Source of the DNA: W0P28-013 sp963658575
GTDB taxonomy: Bacteria > Bacteroidota > Bacteroidia > Bacteroidales > Paludibacteraceae
Direction: 5' to 3'
Length of the DNA: 21,189 nt
Assembly (NCBI GenBank): GCA_963658575.1
Contig: CAVKQB010000036.1
Span: 1 to 21,189 of the forward strand
Positions 7,038-15,079 of this stretch are shown here, in pieces (position 1 is the stretch's first letter; each line of letters opens with the position of its first letter). A model generated the notes under the pieces. That model did no database searches. It was not told the origin of the DNA and worked only from the letters and a program-made list of their open reading frames with translations. A program made the translations under genes and the position numbers.

Positions 7038-7054
7038 AGAAACAACTTAATGAT

Positions 7055-8233
7055 ATGAAAAAGAGTGTAAAAATAACGCTGATTGCGTTGGCGGCAGTTG
7101 TGGTTGCAGCGGCCGCATGGTTCCTATGCCGACCGAAACCGCCCATGCCGCCCCAGTACGAAGCGACAACCGTAACACGCGGCTCGTTGCAAAATTCCGT
7201 TACCGCCACGGGTACCGTCGAACCTGTAACGCAAGTCGAAGTCGGCACGCAGGTGTCGGGCATCGTGGCACATCTCTATGCCGACTACAACAGTGTGGTG
7301 AAAAAAGGGCAACTCATCGCCGAACTCGACAAGACGAACCTGCTGAACGATTTGGCATCGAAAAAGAGCAATCTGGCCGTGAGCAAAACCGAATACGAGT
7401 ACCAACTAAAAAACTACAACCGCACCAAAACGCTGTACGACAAACAGATGGTGAGCGAGTCGGAATACGAAACCGCCTATTACAACTACAACAAAGCGAA
7501 AAACAACTACGACATCGCAAAAATTCAATTGGCAACATCGGAAACCAATTTGGGTTACGCCACCATTTATTCGCCTATCGATGGCGTGGTGCTGAGTCGC
7601 GCTGTGGAAGAGGGACAGACCGTGAACGCAGGCATGAACACGCCTACGCTCTTTAACATCGCCGCCGACCTCACCGACATGCGCGTCATTGCCGACGTGG
7701 ACGAAGCCGACATAGGCGACGTGCGCGACGGACAGCGCGTCAGCTTCACCGTCGATGCCTACCCGACAGTCGTTTTCGAAGGCTCTGTGCGCCAAGTGCG
7801 CCAAGAGGCCACTACCACCAGCAATGTGGTAACGTACGAAGTGGTCGTTTCGGCACCGAATCCCGATTTGAAATTGAAACCCGGCATGACCGCCAACATC
7901 ACCATCTATACGCTCGAACGCGACAGCGTGTTGCTCGTGCCAACCAAAGCCCTGAAATTTACGCCAACCGCCAGCACACGCGACTCCATCGTCGATTGCA
8001 CGGCGCCGCATAAACTGTGGCTGCTCGAACCTGGGATTGTGCGTGCCGTGGCGGTCGAAATTGGCGAAACCGCTGGCAGTCAGACCGAAATCGTGTCGGG
8101 CGTGGACGAAGGCGCGCTGGTAGCCACGGGCGTGGCAGCCGCCGCTACCGTCGAACCTGACGAATCCACAGCGAGTGGCGAACGTTCGCCGTTCATGCCA
8201 GGGCCTCCGGGCAGCAACAAGAAGAAGAAATAA
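7055..8233 (+). CDS. MacA/HlyD-family periplasmic adaptor subunit of an efflux exporter
   Basis: A 392-residue membrane-fusion protein. It has a short cytoplasmic start, one membrane helix (about residues 6-24), the beta-barrel/lipoyl entry VTATGTVEPVTQVEVG (about 50-65), a helical hairpin (about 105-165), the second lipoyl half with GVVLSRAVEEGQTV, and a membrane-proximal domain. The end is rich in Gly, Pro and Lys (PPGSNKKKK). It would link the MacB-type permease in the inner membrane to the TolC-like channel. The tolC-like gene is upstream and the ATPase gene 138 bp downstream, both across repeat DNA. The ATG at 7055 places the helix directly at the N-terminus. MacAB-type pumps export macrolides, peptides or lipids; the cargo here is unknown. 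Confidence 0.93.
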   Translation: MKKSVKITLIALAAVVVAAAAWFLCRPKPPMPPQYEATTVTRGSLQNSVTATGTVEPVTQVEVGTQVSGIVAHLYADYNSVVKKGQLIAELDKTNLLNDLASKKSNLAVSKTEYEYQLKNYNRTKTLYDKQMVSESEYETAYYNYNKAKNNYDIAKIQLATSETNLGYATIYSPIDGVVLSRAVEEGQTVNAGMNTPTLFNIAADLTDMRVIADVDEADIGDVRDGQRVSFTVDAYPTVVFEGSVRQVRQEATTTSNVVTYEVVVSAPNPDLKLKPGMTANITIYTLERDSVLLVPTKALKFTPTASTRDSIVDCTAPHKLWLLEPGIVRAVAVEIGETAGSQTEIVSGVDEGALVATGVAAAATVEPDESTASGERSPFMPGPPGSNKKKK

Positions 8234-8371
8234 TTGTTCAATTATTTAATTATCTAATTTCCAATTATTTAATTATCTAATTACCCAATCAATTTTCAAA
8301 TCTTCAAATTTTCAAATCTTCAAATAATCCCAAACTTCCCCCTTGGGGAATAAGAGGGGGCTTTAGAAACG
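8234..8371. repeat. Repeats and a GC hairpin before the exporter ATPase gene
   Basis: AATTATCTAATTTCCAATTA-type sequence with period about 8 (8235-8290) is followed by TTCAAATC words (8291-8326). Then comes CCCCCTTGGGG...AAGAGGGGG (8338-8360), a shortened relative of the hairpin core in the composite blocks. Its GGGGG run lies 11-15 nt before the ATG at 8372 and could pair with the CCCCC run. Confidence 0.75.
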
Positions 8372-9109
8372 ATGAACGTAATCGAATTGCAGCAGATAAG
8401 GCGGAATTTTATTGTCGGAGGCGAAACGGTGCATGCCTTGCGTGGCGTGTCGTTTGCCATTGCGCAGGGCGAATTTGCCACCATCATGGGCACTTCGGGC
8501 AGCGGCAAATCGACTTTGCTCAACATTCTTGGCTGCCTCGACACGCCTACTTCGGGCGAATACAGGCTCGACGGCGTAGATGTGCGCACGATGAACAAGA
8601 ACGAACGCGCCACGCTCCGCAACCGCAAAATCGGTTTTGTGTTCCAGAATTACAACCTGTTGCCCAAAACCACGGCAGTGGAAAATGTGGAATTGCCGCT
8701 CATGTACAACGCCTCGGTGAGTGCCACCGAACGTCGCCGCCGCGCCATCGAAGCGTTGGAGGCGGTGGGGCTTGGCAACCGTTTGGAGCATAAGAGCAAC
8801 CAGATGTCGGGCGGACAGATGCAGCGCGTGGCCATAGCGCGTGCGCTGGTCAACAATCCGGCGGTGATTTTGGCCGACGAAGCCACCGGCAACCTCGACA
8901 CACGCACCTCGTTCGAGATATTGGTGCTTTTCCAAAAACTGCACGCCGAAGGGCGCACCATCATTTTTGTAACACACAATCCCGAAATCGCACAATACAG
9001 CACACGCAACATCGTGCTGCGCGACGGGCTTGTGATAGACGATACCGCCAATCCCAATCCGCTCGATGCTGCACAAGCATTGGCGGCGTTACCCGTAGAA
9101 AACGAATAA
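8372..9109 (+). CDS. MacB/LolD-type ABC transporter ATP-binding protein
   Basis: A 245-residue nucleotide-binding subunit. Walker A GTSGSGKS is at 40-47, the Q-loop Gln92 in FVFQN, signature MSGGQ at 145-149, Walker B VILADE at 165-170, D-loop NLD and switch His202 in FVTHN. The E-T-V-H-ALRGVS start and the NYNLLP segment are typical of the MacB/LolD/FtsE branch. It would power mechanotransmission by the permease encoded 1 bp downstream, so the two genes are almost certainly translationally coupled. In E. coli MacB these two parts are fused in one protein; here they are separate. A GC hairpin just upstream could influence its translation. Confidence 0.95.
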   Translation: MNVIELQQIRRNFIVGGETVHALRGVSFAIAQGEFATIMGTSGSGKSTLLNILGCLDTPTSGEYRLDGVDVRTMNKNERATLRNRKIGFVFQNYNLLPKTTAVENVELPLMYNASVSATERRRRAIEALEAVGLGNRLEHKSNQMSGGQMQRVAIARALVNNPAVILADEATGNLDTRTSFEILVLFQKLHAEGRTIIFVTHNPEIAQYSTRNIVLRDGLVIDDTANPNPLDAAQALAALPVENE

Positions 9110-9110
9110 G

Positions 9111-10331
9111 ATGAACTTTGCAAATCTCCTAAAAATAGCGTTGCGCGCGCTGGCCAACAACAAAATGCGCGCCCTGCTCACGATGCTCGGAATCATCATC
9201 GGCGTGGCATCGGTGATAACGATGCTGGCCATCGGTCAAGGCTCGAAAAAAAGCATTCAGGAGCAAATAGCCGAGATGGGCAGCAACATGATAATGATTC
9301 ACCCCGGAGCCGATATGCGCGGCGGCGTGCGCCAAGATCCGAGCGCGATGCAGACACTCAAACTCGACGATTACCGCGCCATCAAAAGCGAATGCCCGCA
9401 TGTGGCGGCCGTCAGCGCAAACGTGTCGAGCAGCGGACAGTTTATTTTCGGTGCCAACAACTACCCCGGAAGCGTGAGCGGCGTTTCGGTCGACTACATG
9501 ACCATTCGTCAGCAAAAAATAGAGGACGGCGAGATGTTCAGCGATGCTGACATCGAATCGAACGCCAAAGTGTGTGTCATCGGCAAAACCATCGCCGACA
9601 ACCTTTTCACCAACGGCGAAGATGCTGTCGGTCAGGTGATTCGGTTCAACAAAACACCCTTCCGTGTGATTGGCACGCTCGAGCCGAAAGGCTACAACAG
9701 CATGGGACAAGACCAAGACGCCATAGTGTTGGCACCCTATTCCACGGTGATGAAGCGTTTGCTCGCACAGACCTATTTGCAGGGCATCAACTGCTCGGCC
9801 ACGACCGAAGCCGAAACCGATGACGCTATCGACGAGATTACTGCCGTGTTGCGCCACAACCACCGCCTGAACGATAGCGACGACGACGATTTCACCATTC
9901 GCTCGCAGCAGGAACTCAGTTCGATGATGACTAGCACCACCGACCTGATGACCGTGCTTTTGGCCTGCGTGGCTGGCATTTCGCTGGTGGTTGGCGGTAT
10001 CGGCATCATGAACATCATGTATGTGAGCGTAACGGAACGCACGCGCGAAATCGGCTTGCGCATGAGCGTTGGCGCACGCGGGCGCGACATCCTCGCCCAA
10101 TTTTTGATAGAGGCCGTGCTGATAAGCGTAACGGGCGGACTCATCGGTGTGTTTGTCGGCATTGGAGCGTCGTTTGCCGTGAAAATGCTGGCAGGTTGGC
10201 CAATCTATATACAAGTTTGGAGTATTTTGCTTAGTTTTGCAGTTTGTACGGCCACGGGCATATTTTTTGGCTGGTATCCGGCCAAAAAAGCCGCCAACCT
10301 CGACCCGATAGAAGCCATTCGATACGAATAG
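9111..10331 (+). CDS. MacB-type ABC transporter permease
   Basis: A 406-residue inner-membrane permease with the MacB fold: a cytoplasmic amphipathic start, TM1 at about 20-42 (TMLGIIIGVASVITMLAIG), a large periplasmic domain (about 45-275), then three C-terminal membrane helices (about 278-305, 330-355, 365-390). The cytoplasmic coupling segment TERTREIGLRMSVGARGRDI between TM2 and TM3 is the family's best-conserved stretch. The C-terminal PAKKAANLDPIEAIRYE is also typical. It begins 1 bp after the ATPase stop. With the ATPase, the MacA-like adaptor and the TolC-like channel it makes a complete tripartite exporter. No terminator is visible after it. Confidence 0.95.
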   Translation: MNFANLLKIALRALANNKMRALLTMLGIIIGVASVITMLAIGQGSKKSIQEQIAEMGSNMIMIHPGADMRGGVRQDPSAMQTLKLDDYRAIKSECPHVAAVSANVSSSGQFIFGANNYPGSVSGVSVDYMTIRQQKIEDGEMFSDADIESNAKVCVIGKTIADNLFTNGEDAVGQVIRFNKTPFRVIGTLEPKGYNSMGQDQDAIVLAPYSTVMKRLLAQTYLQGINCSATTEAETDDAIDEITAVLRHNHRLNDSDDDDFTIRSQQELSSMMTSTTDLMTVLLACVAGISLVVGGIGIMNIMYVSVTERTREIGLRMSVGARGRDILAQFLIEAVLISVTGGLIGVFVGIGASFAVKMLAGWPIYIQVWSILLSFAVCTATGIFFGWYPAKKAANLDPIEAIRYE

Positions 10332-10468
10332 ATACAAGTAGCAAGATAATTAGAACAAAGAGCATAGAACAAAGACTTTTTAATTATTCAATTATCTAAT
10401 TTCCAATTATTTAATCAATCTCCAAATAACCAAATAACCAAATCAACAAATTCACAGTAGCAAGATAA

Positions 10469-10640
10469 AAGGTTATAGGTGAGAGGTTAGAGATAATGAG
10501 GAGTGAGGAGTTGTTGGGCGCGAACCTGTCCCTCTGCTGAGCGTAGCGAGGATAGGGGGACGAGGAGCGCAGCGACGGAGGGGGGTTAAATTTAATTAAG
10601 AATTAAGAATTAAGAATTAAGAATTATGAATGAAGAATGA
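10469..10640 (+). repeat. Composite dispersed repeat block, copy 2
   Basis: Same module order as 6623-6786: GGTTATAGG/GGTTAGAG words, GAGTGAGGAG, TTGTTGGGCGCGAA, the GTCCCTCTGC...GGGGGAC hairpin core with GAGCGTAGCGA and GAGCGCAGCGA, GGAGGGGGG, TTAAATTTAATTAAG, then five ATTAAGA-type words. The core differs from copy 1 by only a few bases, including CCGAGCGCAGC to CTGAGCGTAGC. Confidence 0.9.
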
Positions 10641-10769
10641 ACAATAATAACCAAATCCGCAAATCCCCAGAAACAAAAACAACGCCACCAACTAATTATC
10701 TAATTTCCAATTATCTAATTTTCAATTATCCAATCAACTAATCAACTTTCCACTTTACAGACTTTATAA

Positions 10770-10820
10770 ACTTTCACACTTTCACACTTTCTCACTTTCT
10801 CACTTTCACACTTTCTCACT
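10770..10820 (+). repeat. Tandem ACTTTCAC/ACTTTCTC array before the histidine kinase start
   Basis: Six units with period exactly 8, three of them ACTTTCTC, plus a partial unit. The array ends 8 bp before the ATG at 10829. The lead-in ACTTTATAA (10761-10769) is shared with the array before the SDR gene. Confidence 0.9.
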
Positions 10821-10828
10821 AAATCGGA

Positions 10829-11929
10829 ATGTCGCGCGAATTGAAGATAGAAATTGCCATTCATGTGGCCTGCTGGCTGCTGGTATTGTGTGTCCCGTTT
10901 GTTCTCATCGAGCATTCGGCGGCGGGGCTTAGTTTCAATTGGCATCGCTACGGGCATCATTGCGTGGTGCTGGGCGCGTGTGCCGTGACTTTTTATGTCA
11001 ATTACCTCTATCTGCTGCCAAAACTGCTTTTCAAGCGCAAACGCACGGCTCTGTTTTGGATTGTCAATGTGTTTCTCATTGTTTCGCTGGCACTCTGCCT
11101 TACATTGTGGTTCAGTCCCGATTCGGCACACCACTTGATACCTCCAATTCCCGAACCAGCACCTGGCGCAGGTTTGCCGCCGCGTGTTCATTCTCGTCGT
11201 CCGCCTACCTATTTGCCGCCACAAGCACTGTTTTTCATGCGCGATCTGTCGTTTCTCTGCTTGGCGTTTGGCATCAGTGTCGCTGTGAAATATGTGCTGC
11301 GCGTGCGCCGCAAGGAGCTGTACTACCAAAAGATGGAGCGGCTGCAACTCGAGACCGAACTGCAACAGTTGCGCTACCAAGTCAATCCGCATTTTCTGCT
11401 GAACACGCTCAACAACATCTATGCGCTCACCGCCATCGATGCTGCCAAAGCCCAAAAATCGATACTCGAGCTCAGCAAGATGTTGCGTTATGTGCTCTAC
11501 GACAATCAGGAATTTGTGCCGCTGCAACACGAAGTGCTTTTCTTGCGCAACTACATCGCTCTGATGCACCTGCGCCTGAATGACGATGTTACCGTGTCGG
11601 CCGATTTCGAGGTGGACGACGACACGCCCACGTTGGTTGCGCCGATGCTTTTCATCTCGCTGGTCGAAAATGCGTTCAAACACGGCATCGCGCCCAAAGG
11701 CAAATGCGCCATCTCCATTGTGTTGCGCGACGACGACGGCCGCATAACGTGCCGCGTGGCGAATGGCAACTATCCCAAAACCGACACCGACAAAAGCGGC
11801 TCTGGCGTGGGATTGGCGCACTTGCGCCGCCGCCTCAACCTGATTTACCCTGGCAAATACACCTGGAACGTGCACCTGTCGGACGACAACAAAGAATATG
11901 TCTCGGAACTCACCATCGATACCAAATGA
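10829..11929 (+). CDS. LytS/YehU-type membrane sensor histidine kinase
   Basis: A 366-residue sensor kinase of the His_kinase (LytS-like) family. It has four predicted membrane helices at about 10-28, 44-63, 74-95 and 136-156. Between helices 3 and 4 is an unusual proline-rich loop (about 104-131: PPIPEPAPGAGLPP and RRPPTYLPP). A short coiled linker leads to the dimerisation/phosphoacceptor segment with His188 in QVNPHFLLNTLNN. The ATP-binding N-box is VENAFKHG, with a later GSGVGLAHLRRRL segment. It should phosphorylate the LytTR regulator encoded 88 bp downstream. The sensory domain is only the membrane bundle, so the stimulus may be in or at the membrane. Location directly after the exporter suggests that the pair controls it. 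Confidence 0.93.
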   Translation: MSRELKIEIAIHVACWLLVLCVPFVLIEHSAAGLSFNWHRYGHHCVVLGACAVTFYVNYLYLLPKLLFKRKRTALFWIVNVFLIVSLALCLTLWFSPDSAHHLIPPIPEPAPGAGLPPRVHSRRPPTYLPPQALFFMRDLSFLCLAFGISVAVKYVLRVRRKELYYQKMERLQLETELQQLRYQVNPHFLLNTLNNIYALTAIDAAKAQKSILELSKMLRYVLYDNQEFVPLQHEVLFLRNYIALMHLRLNDDVTVSADFEVDDDTPTLVAPMLFISLVENAFKHGIAPKGKCAISIVLRDDDGRITCRVANGNYPKTDTDKSGSGVGLAHLRRRLNLIYPGKYTWNVHLSDDNKEYVSELTIDTK

Positions 11930-12017
11930 TGCTCCGAACGTTGCTGTTTCGTAAATTGTAAATGCGTAAAAATCAGATAATTATCGTTTTTTTTGAACTC
12001 TTAATCACCACAAAAGC

Positions 12018-12731
12018 ATGACACTCACCTGCGCCATTATCGACGACGAGCCTTTGGCTCTCGATTTGCTTGCGAACTATGTTGGCAAAACCTCATTTCT
12101 GAAATTAGATGGCCGCTATCCGAATGCCGTGCTTGCGCTCGAAGGGCTGCAGGAACACCCCGTCGATGTGGTTTTCTGCGACATTCAGATGCCAGGCCTC
12201 GACGGGCTCGCCTTTGCCAAACGCCTGCCAGCCGATACGCACATCATTTTCACCACGGCTTTTGGGCGGTATGCCGTCGATAGTTACCGCGTGAATGCAG
12301 TCGATTATCTGCTGAAACCATTCTCGTACGACGATTTTCTGATAGCCGCCAACAAGGCGTTGCGCGTGGTCGAACTGCAGCACCGCAGCACCGCCGAACA
12401 GCCCGAACCGGAGGTCATATTCCTGAAAAGCGAACGCCATCTCGTGCGCGTCGAACTCGACAAGGTGCTCTACGTCGAGGCCATGCGCGACTACATGAAA
12501 GTGGTGCTCGAAGGCGAACAAGAACCCATTTTTTCGCTCGTGAGCCTCAAAACGTTGCTGACAATGTTGCCGGCTGGGCGTTTCATGCGCGTGCATCGCT
12601 CGTTTTTGGTGCAAAAATCGAAAATCGATAAGGTCGGCTACAACTACATCGGCTTCGGACGCGTGCAGATACCCATCGGGCGGCTCTACAAAAACGACCT
12701 CATGCGCTTTCTCGAAGAGCAAAAACACTGA
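12018..12731 (+). CDS. LytTR-family DNA-binding response regulator
   Basis: A 237-residue two-domain regulator. The receiver domain (1-120) has acidic Asp9/Asp10, phosphoacceptor Asp55 in FCDIQMPGLDG, a conserved Thr in IIFTTAF and Lys in LLKPF. The LytTR domain (about 135-235) has LKSERHLVRVELDKVLYVEA and ends with the family's RVHRSFLVQKSKID and IGRLYKNDLM segments. LytTR domains bind direct repeats through beta-strands rather than a helix-turn-helix. It is paired with the LytS-type kinase upstream. Likely targets are the exporter genes, but I could not identify LytTR-type direct repeats clearly distinct from the many low-complexity repeats here. Confidence 0.95.
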   Translation: MTLTCAIIDDEPLALDLLANYVGKTSFLKLDGRYPNAVLALEGLQEHPVDVVFCDIQMPGLDGLAFAKRLPADTHIIFTTAFGRYAVDSYRVNAVDYLLKPFSYDDFLIAANKALRVVELQHRSTAEQPEPEVIFLKSERHLVRVELDKVLYVEAMRDYMKVVLEGEQEPIFSLVSLKTLLTMLPAGRFMRVHRSFLVQKSKIDKVGYNYIGFGRVQIPIGRLYKNDLMRFLEEQKH

Positions 12732-12754
12732 TTTTGGCGCAGCACCGCCAAATT

Positions 12755-12786
12755 TTTGCGCGTGTGCATCTTTTTTCTTACCTTTG
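12755..12786 (+). promoter_or_regulatory. Consensus Bacteroidota promoter for dut and the cell-envelope cluster
   Basis: TTTG (12755-12758), a 20-bp spacer and TACCTTTG (12779-12786) give a full match to the -33/-7 consensus of the Bacteroidota primary sigma factor. Transcription should start near 12793, leaving a leader of about 19 nt before the dut ATG at 12812. It begins 23 bp after the response regulator's stop. Confidence 0.85.
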
Positions 12787-12811
12787 CAAGATAAATCATT
12801 CCGAATTGTTT

Positions 12812-13243
12812 ATGCAAGTAAAGGTAATAAACCGCTCGAAACACGCCTTGCCAGCCTACGCCACCGAAGCGGCGGCGGGCATGGATTTGCGTGCCAATCT
12901 ACAAGAACCCGTAGTGCTGAAACCGCTCGAACGGCGGCTTATCCCGACAGGACTTTTCATCGAATTGCCCGTCGGTTACGAGGCGCAGATTCGCCCACGC
13001 AGCGGGCTGGCCATCAAAAAAGGCATCACCGTACTCAATTCGCCGGGCACTATCGATGCCGACTACCGCGGCGAAATTTGCGTCATCTTGGTCAATCTCT
13101 CGTCGGACGATTTTGTGGTCGAAGATGGCGAACGCATCTGCCAAATGGTGGTGGCGCGCCACGAACAGGCGCAGTGGCTCGAAGTCGACGCATTGGGCGA
13201 TACGGCACGCGGCGCCGGCGGATTTGGACACACAGGCGTGTAG
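12812..13243 (+). CDS. dut: Deoxyuridine 5'-triphosphate nucleotidohydrolase (dUTPase)
   Basis: A 143-residue trimeric dUTPase that hydrolyses dUTP to dUMP and pyrophosphate, keeping uracil out of DNA and feeding thymidylate synthesis. All five motifs are present: AAGMDLRA (21-28), RPRSGLAIKKGI (61-72, with the uridine-contacting Ser), GTIDADYRGEI (79-89, catalytic Asp), ERICQMVV (107-114) and the C-terminal P-loop-like RGAGGFGHTG (133-142). I chose the ATG at 12812 because it matches family length and follows a perfect promoter. An upstream in-frame start at 12734 would lie before that promoter. It is the first gene of a same-strand cluster; the TPR gene follows after 63 bp. Confidence 0.97.
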   Translation: MQVKVINRSKHALPAYATEAAAGMDLRANLQEPVVLKPLERRLIPTGLFIELPVGYEAQIRPRSGLAIKKGITVLNSPGTIDADYRGEICVILVNLSSDDFVVEDGERICQMVVARHEQAQWLEVDALGDTARGAGGFGHTGV

Positions 13244-13306
13244 CGAATAGCGATGCAGCCCAACCGTGATTCGCAAAATCACTAATCGCCAATCGGAATT
13301 TCTGAA

Positions 13307-15079
13307 ATGAGAATAAAAATCGTCATAACGTTTGCGGCTCTGTTTTGCTGCGCGCTTGCTACGGCGCAGTCCGATGCCGATTCGCTCTTCGCGCAGCGTT
13401 TGGCCAGCGAGCAGCTGACCGACTCTACCGACGAGCAGCGTTGCGCTTATCGCTTTGCCGAAGGCGTGCGCCTGCGTTTGGCTGGCGATTATGACGAAGC
13501 ATTCCGCTGTTTTGCCGCAAGCATCGAACTCTGCGACGATGCCGAAATATACTACGAAATGTGGAGAATCGCCTCGATGAGCGAAGATTCGGTCGAACGG
13601 CAATCGGCACAGCACTATCTGTACGCCGCCATCGAACGCGCCCCCGACAACGTCGGCTACAAAGAGGCTTTGGCCGCATGGTGCGCCGCAAACGGCCACT
13701 ACGACATCGCCGCCCTGTGCTACGAAAAATTGCTGAAACAGCAGCCCAATAACGAACGCTATCTGTACATTTTGGCGGTGCTTTATCAGGAATATCCGCT
13801 GAAACGCCTCGACGTATTGCGCCGATTGGAACGTTTGAACGGCGTTTCGGAAGAAAATTCGTACGAACAATTGTCGCTATTGATCGAACTTGGGCGTTAT
13901 CGCGAAGCCGAAAAACAGATTTTCAAACTGATAAAGCGATTCCCATACGAAACGTCGTACCGCGTGCTTTTGGGCAATCTCTACATCGATTGGGGCAAAG
14001 AGGCGAAAGCGTTGGAGTGCTGCAACCAAGTTTTGGCCACCGACTCGCTCAACGGCGAAGCACTCGTCCTGCTGGCAACGTATTATGGCTTGAAAGGCGA
14101 CACCGTCCGCGCCGACGAATATATGCTCAAATCGCTGTACGACAGGCGTTTGGATTTCGATAGCCGAGCGCCGTGGGTGCGCTCACACTTTGTGTCGCTT
14201 GTGATGAACAACGACACCGCCAAAATCAACGATTTCTCGGATTTGCTGGTCGCGCTCTATCCCGACGAGGAGCAGGTGTGGCAGTTGCAGGTCGATTATC
14301 TGTTGTCGCGCGGCGATGTGGCGGCCACCGAGCAGCCGTTGCGGCGCATCGTGGCGTTGAACCCGCAGAACGAAAAGGCTTGGGTAAGGCTGCTGCAGGT
14401 TTGCAACTGCTCCGACGACGATAGGTTGGCGTTGATCGACAGCGCATTGGCGCAATTTCAGTCGCCCTATTGGCACTTTTGGCGCGTAGATATGCTTTTT
14501 GCGCTCAATCGCTCGGCCGAGGCGTTGGCTGCCATCGACACGGCACTTGCCATCGACATGCCCGACGTAGCCAAGGCGCATTTTTATACCGTGCGTGGCG
14601 ATTTCATGAGCACGAACAAACATTATGAGCAAGCCATCGCCGACTACGAGCAGGCGTTGCGACTGAACCCGACCAGCGCCATGGCGCAAAACAACTACGC
14701 CTATCTCTTGGCTTGCTTGGGGCGCGATTTGGCCAAAGCCGAAAAGCTGAGCACTGCCGCTGTGAAGGCAGAACCCGAAACGGCAACCTTTATCGACACA
14801 TACGCATGGGTGCTGTTCGTGCGTGGCGACTACCGTTTGGCACGTTTCTACCAAGAGCGCGCCATCGCGCTGGCCGAAGCGTCGGGCGAACCGGTGTACG
14901 CAGAATTTTACGAGCATTATGGCGATATTCTCTCGCTCTTGGGCGAAACCGATGCCGCCGTAGAACAGTGGCGCAAAGCCCTCGACGCAGGCAGTCATTC
15001 GCCTGTGATTCGCCAGAAAATCGAAACGAAACAATACATTCCAAATCCGATTGAAATTGACCGCAATGAAACGAAATAG
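13307..15079 (+). CDS. Exported tetratricopeptide-repeat (TPR) protein
   Basis: A 590-residue secreted protein: signal peptide at 1-21 (hydrophobic FAALFCCALATA, then Gln) followed by a helical superhelix of TPR units across the whole length. The clearest units are at about 425-535, with the HYEQAIADYEQALRLNP pattern and NNYAYLLACLG. It has no catalytic motif and is probably a periplasmic or outer-membrane-associated scaffold. The same order dut, TPR protein, DUF4292 lipoprotein and LytM/EnvC-like protein is, to my knowledge, common in Bacteroidota, which points to a shared role in cell-envelope building. Its last 14 bp overlap the DUF4292 gene, so the two are translationally coupled. Confidence 0.88.
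   Translation: MRIKIVITFAALFCCALATAQSDADSLFAQRLASEQLTDSTDEQRCAYRFAEGVRLRLAGDYDEAFRCFAASIELCDDAEIYYEMWRIASMSEDSVERQSAQHYLYAAIERAPDNVGYKEALAAWCAANGHYDIAALCYEKLLKQQPNNERYLYILAVLYQEYPLKRLDVLRRLERLNGVSEENSYEQLSLLIELGRYREAEKQIFKLIKRFPYETSYRVLLGNLYIDWGKEAKALECCNQVLATDSLNGEALVLLATYYGLKGDTVRADEYMLKSLYDRRLDFDSRAPWVRSHFVSLVMNNDTAKINDFSDLLVALYPDEEQVWQLQVDYLLSRGDVAATEQPLRRIVALNPQNEKAWVRLLQVCNCSDDDRLALIDSALAQFQSPYWHFWRVDMLFALNRSAEALAAIDTALAIDMPDVAKAHFYTVRGDFMSTNKHYEQAIADYEQALRLNPTSAMAQNNYAYLLACLGRDLAKAEKLSTAAVKAEPETATFIDTYAWVLFVRGDYRLARFYQERAIALAEASGEPVYAEFYEHYGDILSLLGETDAAVEQWRKALDAGSHSPVIRQKIETKQYIPNPIEIDRNETK

Larger units (their letters stand above)
6608..7054. repeat. Repeat-filled gap inside the exporter locus
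   Basis: This gap contains, in order: composite block copy 1 (6623-6786); a short stretch with CGC-GTA-GCG (about 6843-6851); a second AATTAAGAATTTTTTCGATAA (first at about 6771, again near 6861); CCAAATAA words and CAAATCCACAGAA (6880-6918); and a run of GC mini-hairpins joined by AGAAAC-type linkers (6929-7037). No gene is visible, and I find no consensus promoter for the adaptor gene. Confidence 0.8.
10332..10828. repeat. Repeat-filled gap between the exporter permease and histidine kinase genes
   Basis: In order: GTAGCAAGATA and AACAAAGA words (10337-10378); AATTATCTAATTTCC sequence (10380-10412); CCAAATAA words (about 10420-10445); composite block copy 2 (10469-10640); AACCAAATCCGCAAATCC (about 10650-10667); AATTATCTAATTTCC again (10694-10738); and an ACTTTCAC array (10770-10820). 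No gene is visible. The + strand has no TTTG apart from degenerate matches, so no standard promoter is seen for the kinase gene. Confidence 0.8.

Noticed and set aside
6608..7054. Insertion sequence or prophage remnant
   Set aside because: No transposase or integrase frame, no terminal inverted repeats and no clear target duplication are visible. The repeats are too short and modular for a decayed IS.
11976..11994. GATAATTATC followed by eight T as a terminator between the kinase and regulator genes
   Set aside because: With a minimum loop the stem would be only 3 A/T-rich pairs, too weak for intrinsic termination. The genes are probably co-transcribed.
12734..12811. Upstream extension of dUTPase to 12734
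   Set aside because: The extension has no dUTPase similarity, contains the perfect promoter at 12755-12786 and would start before transcription does.
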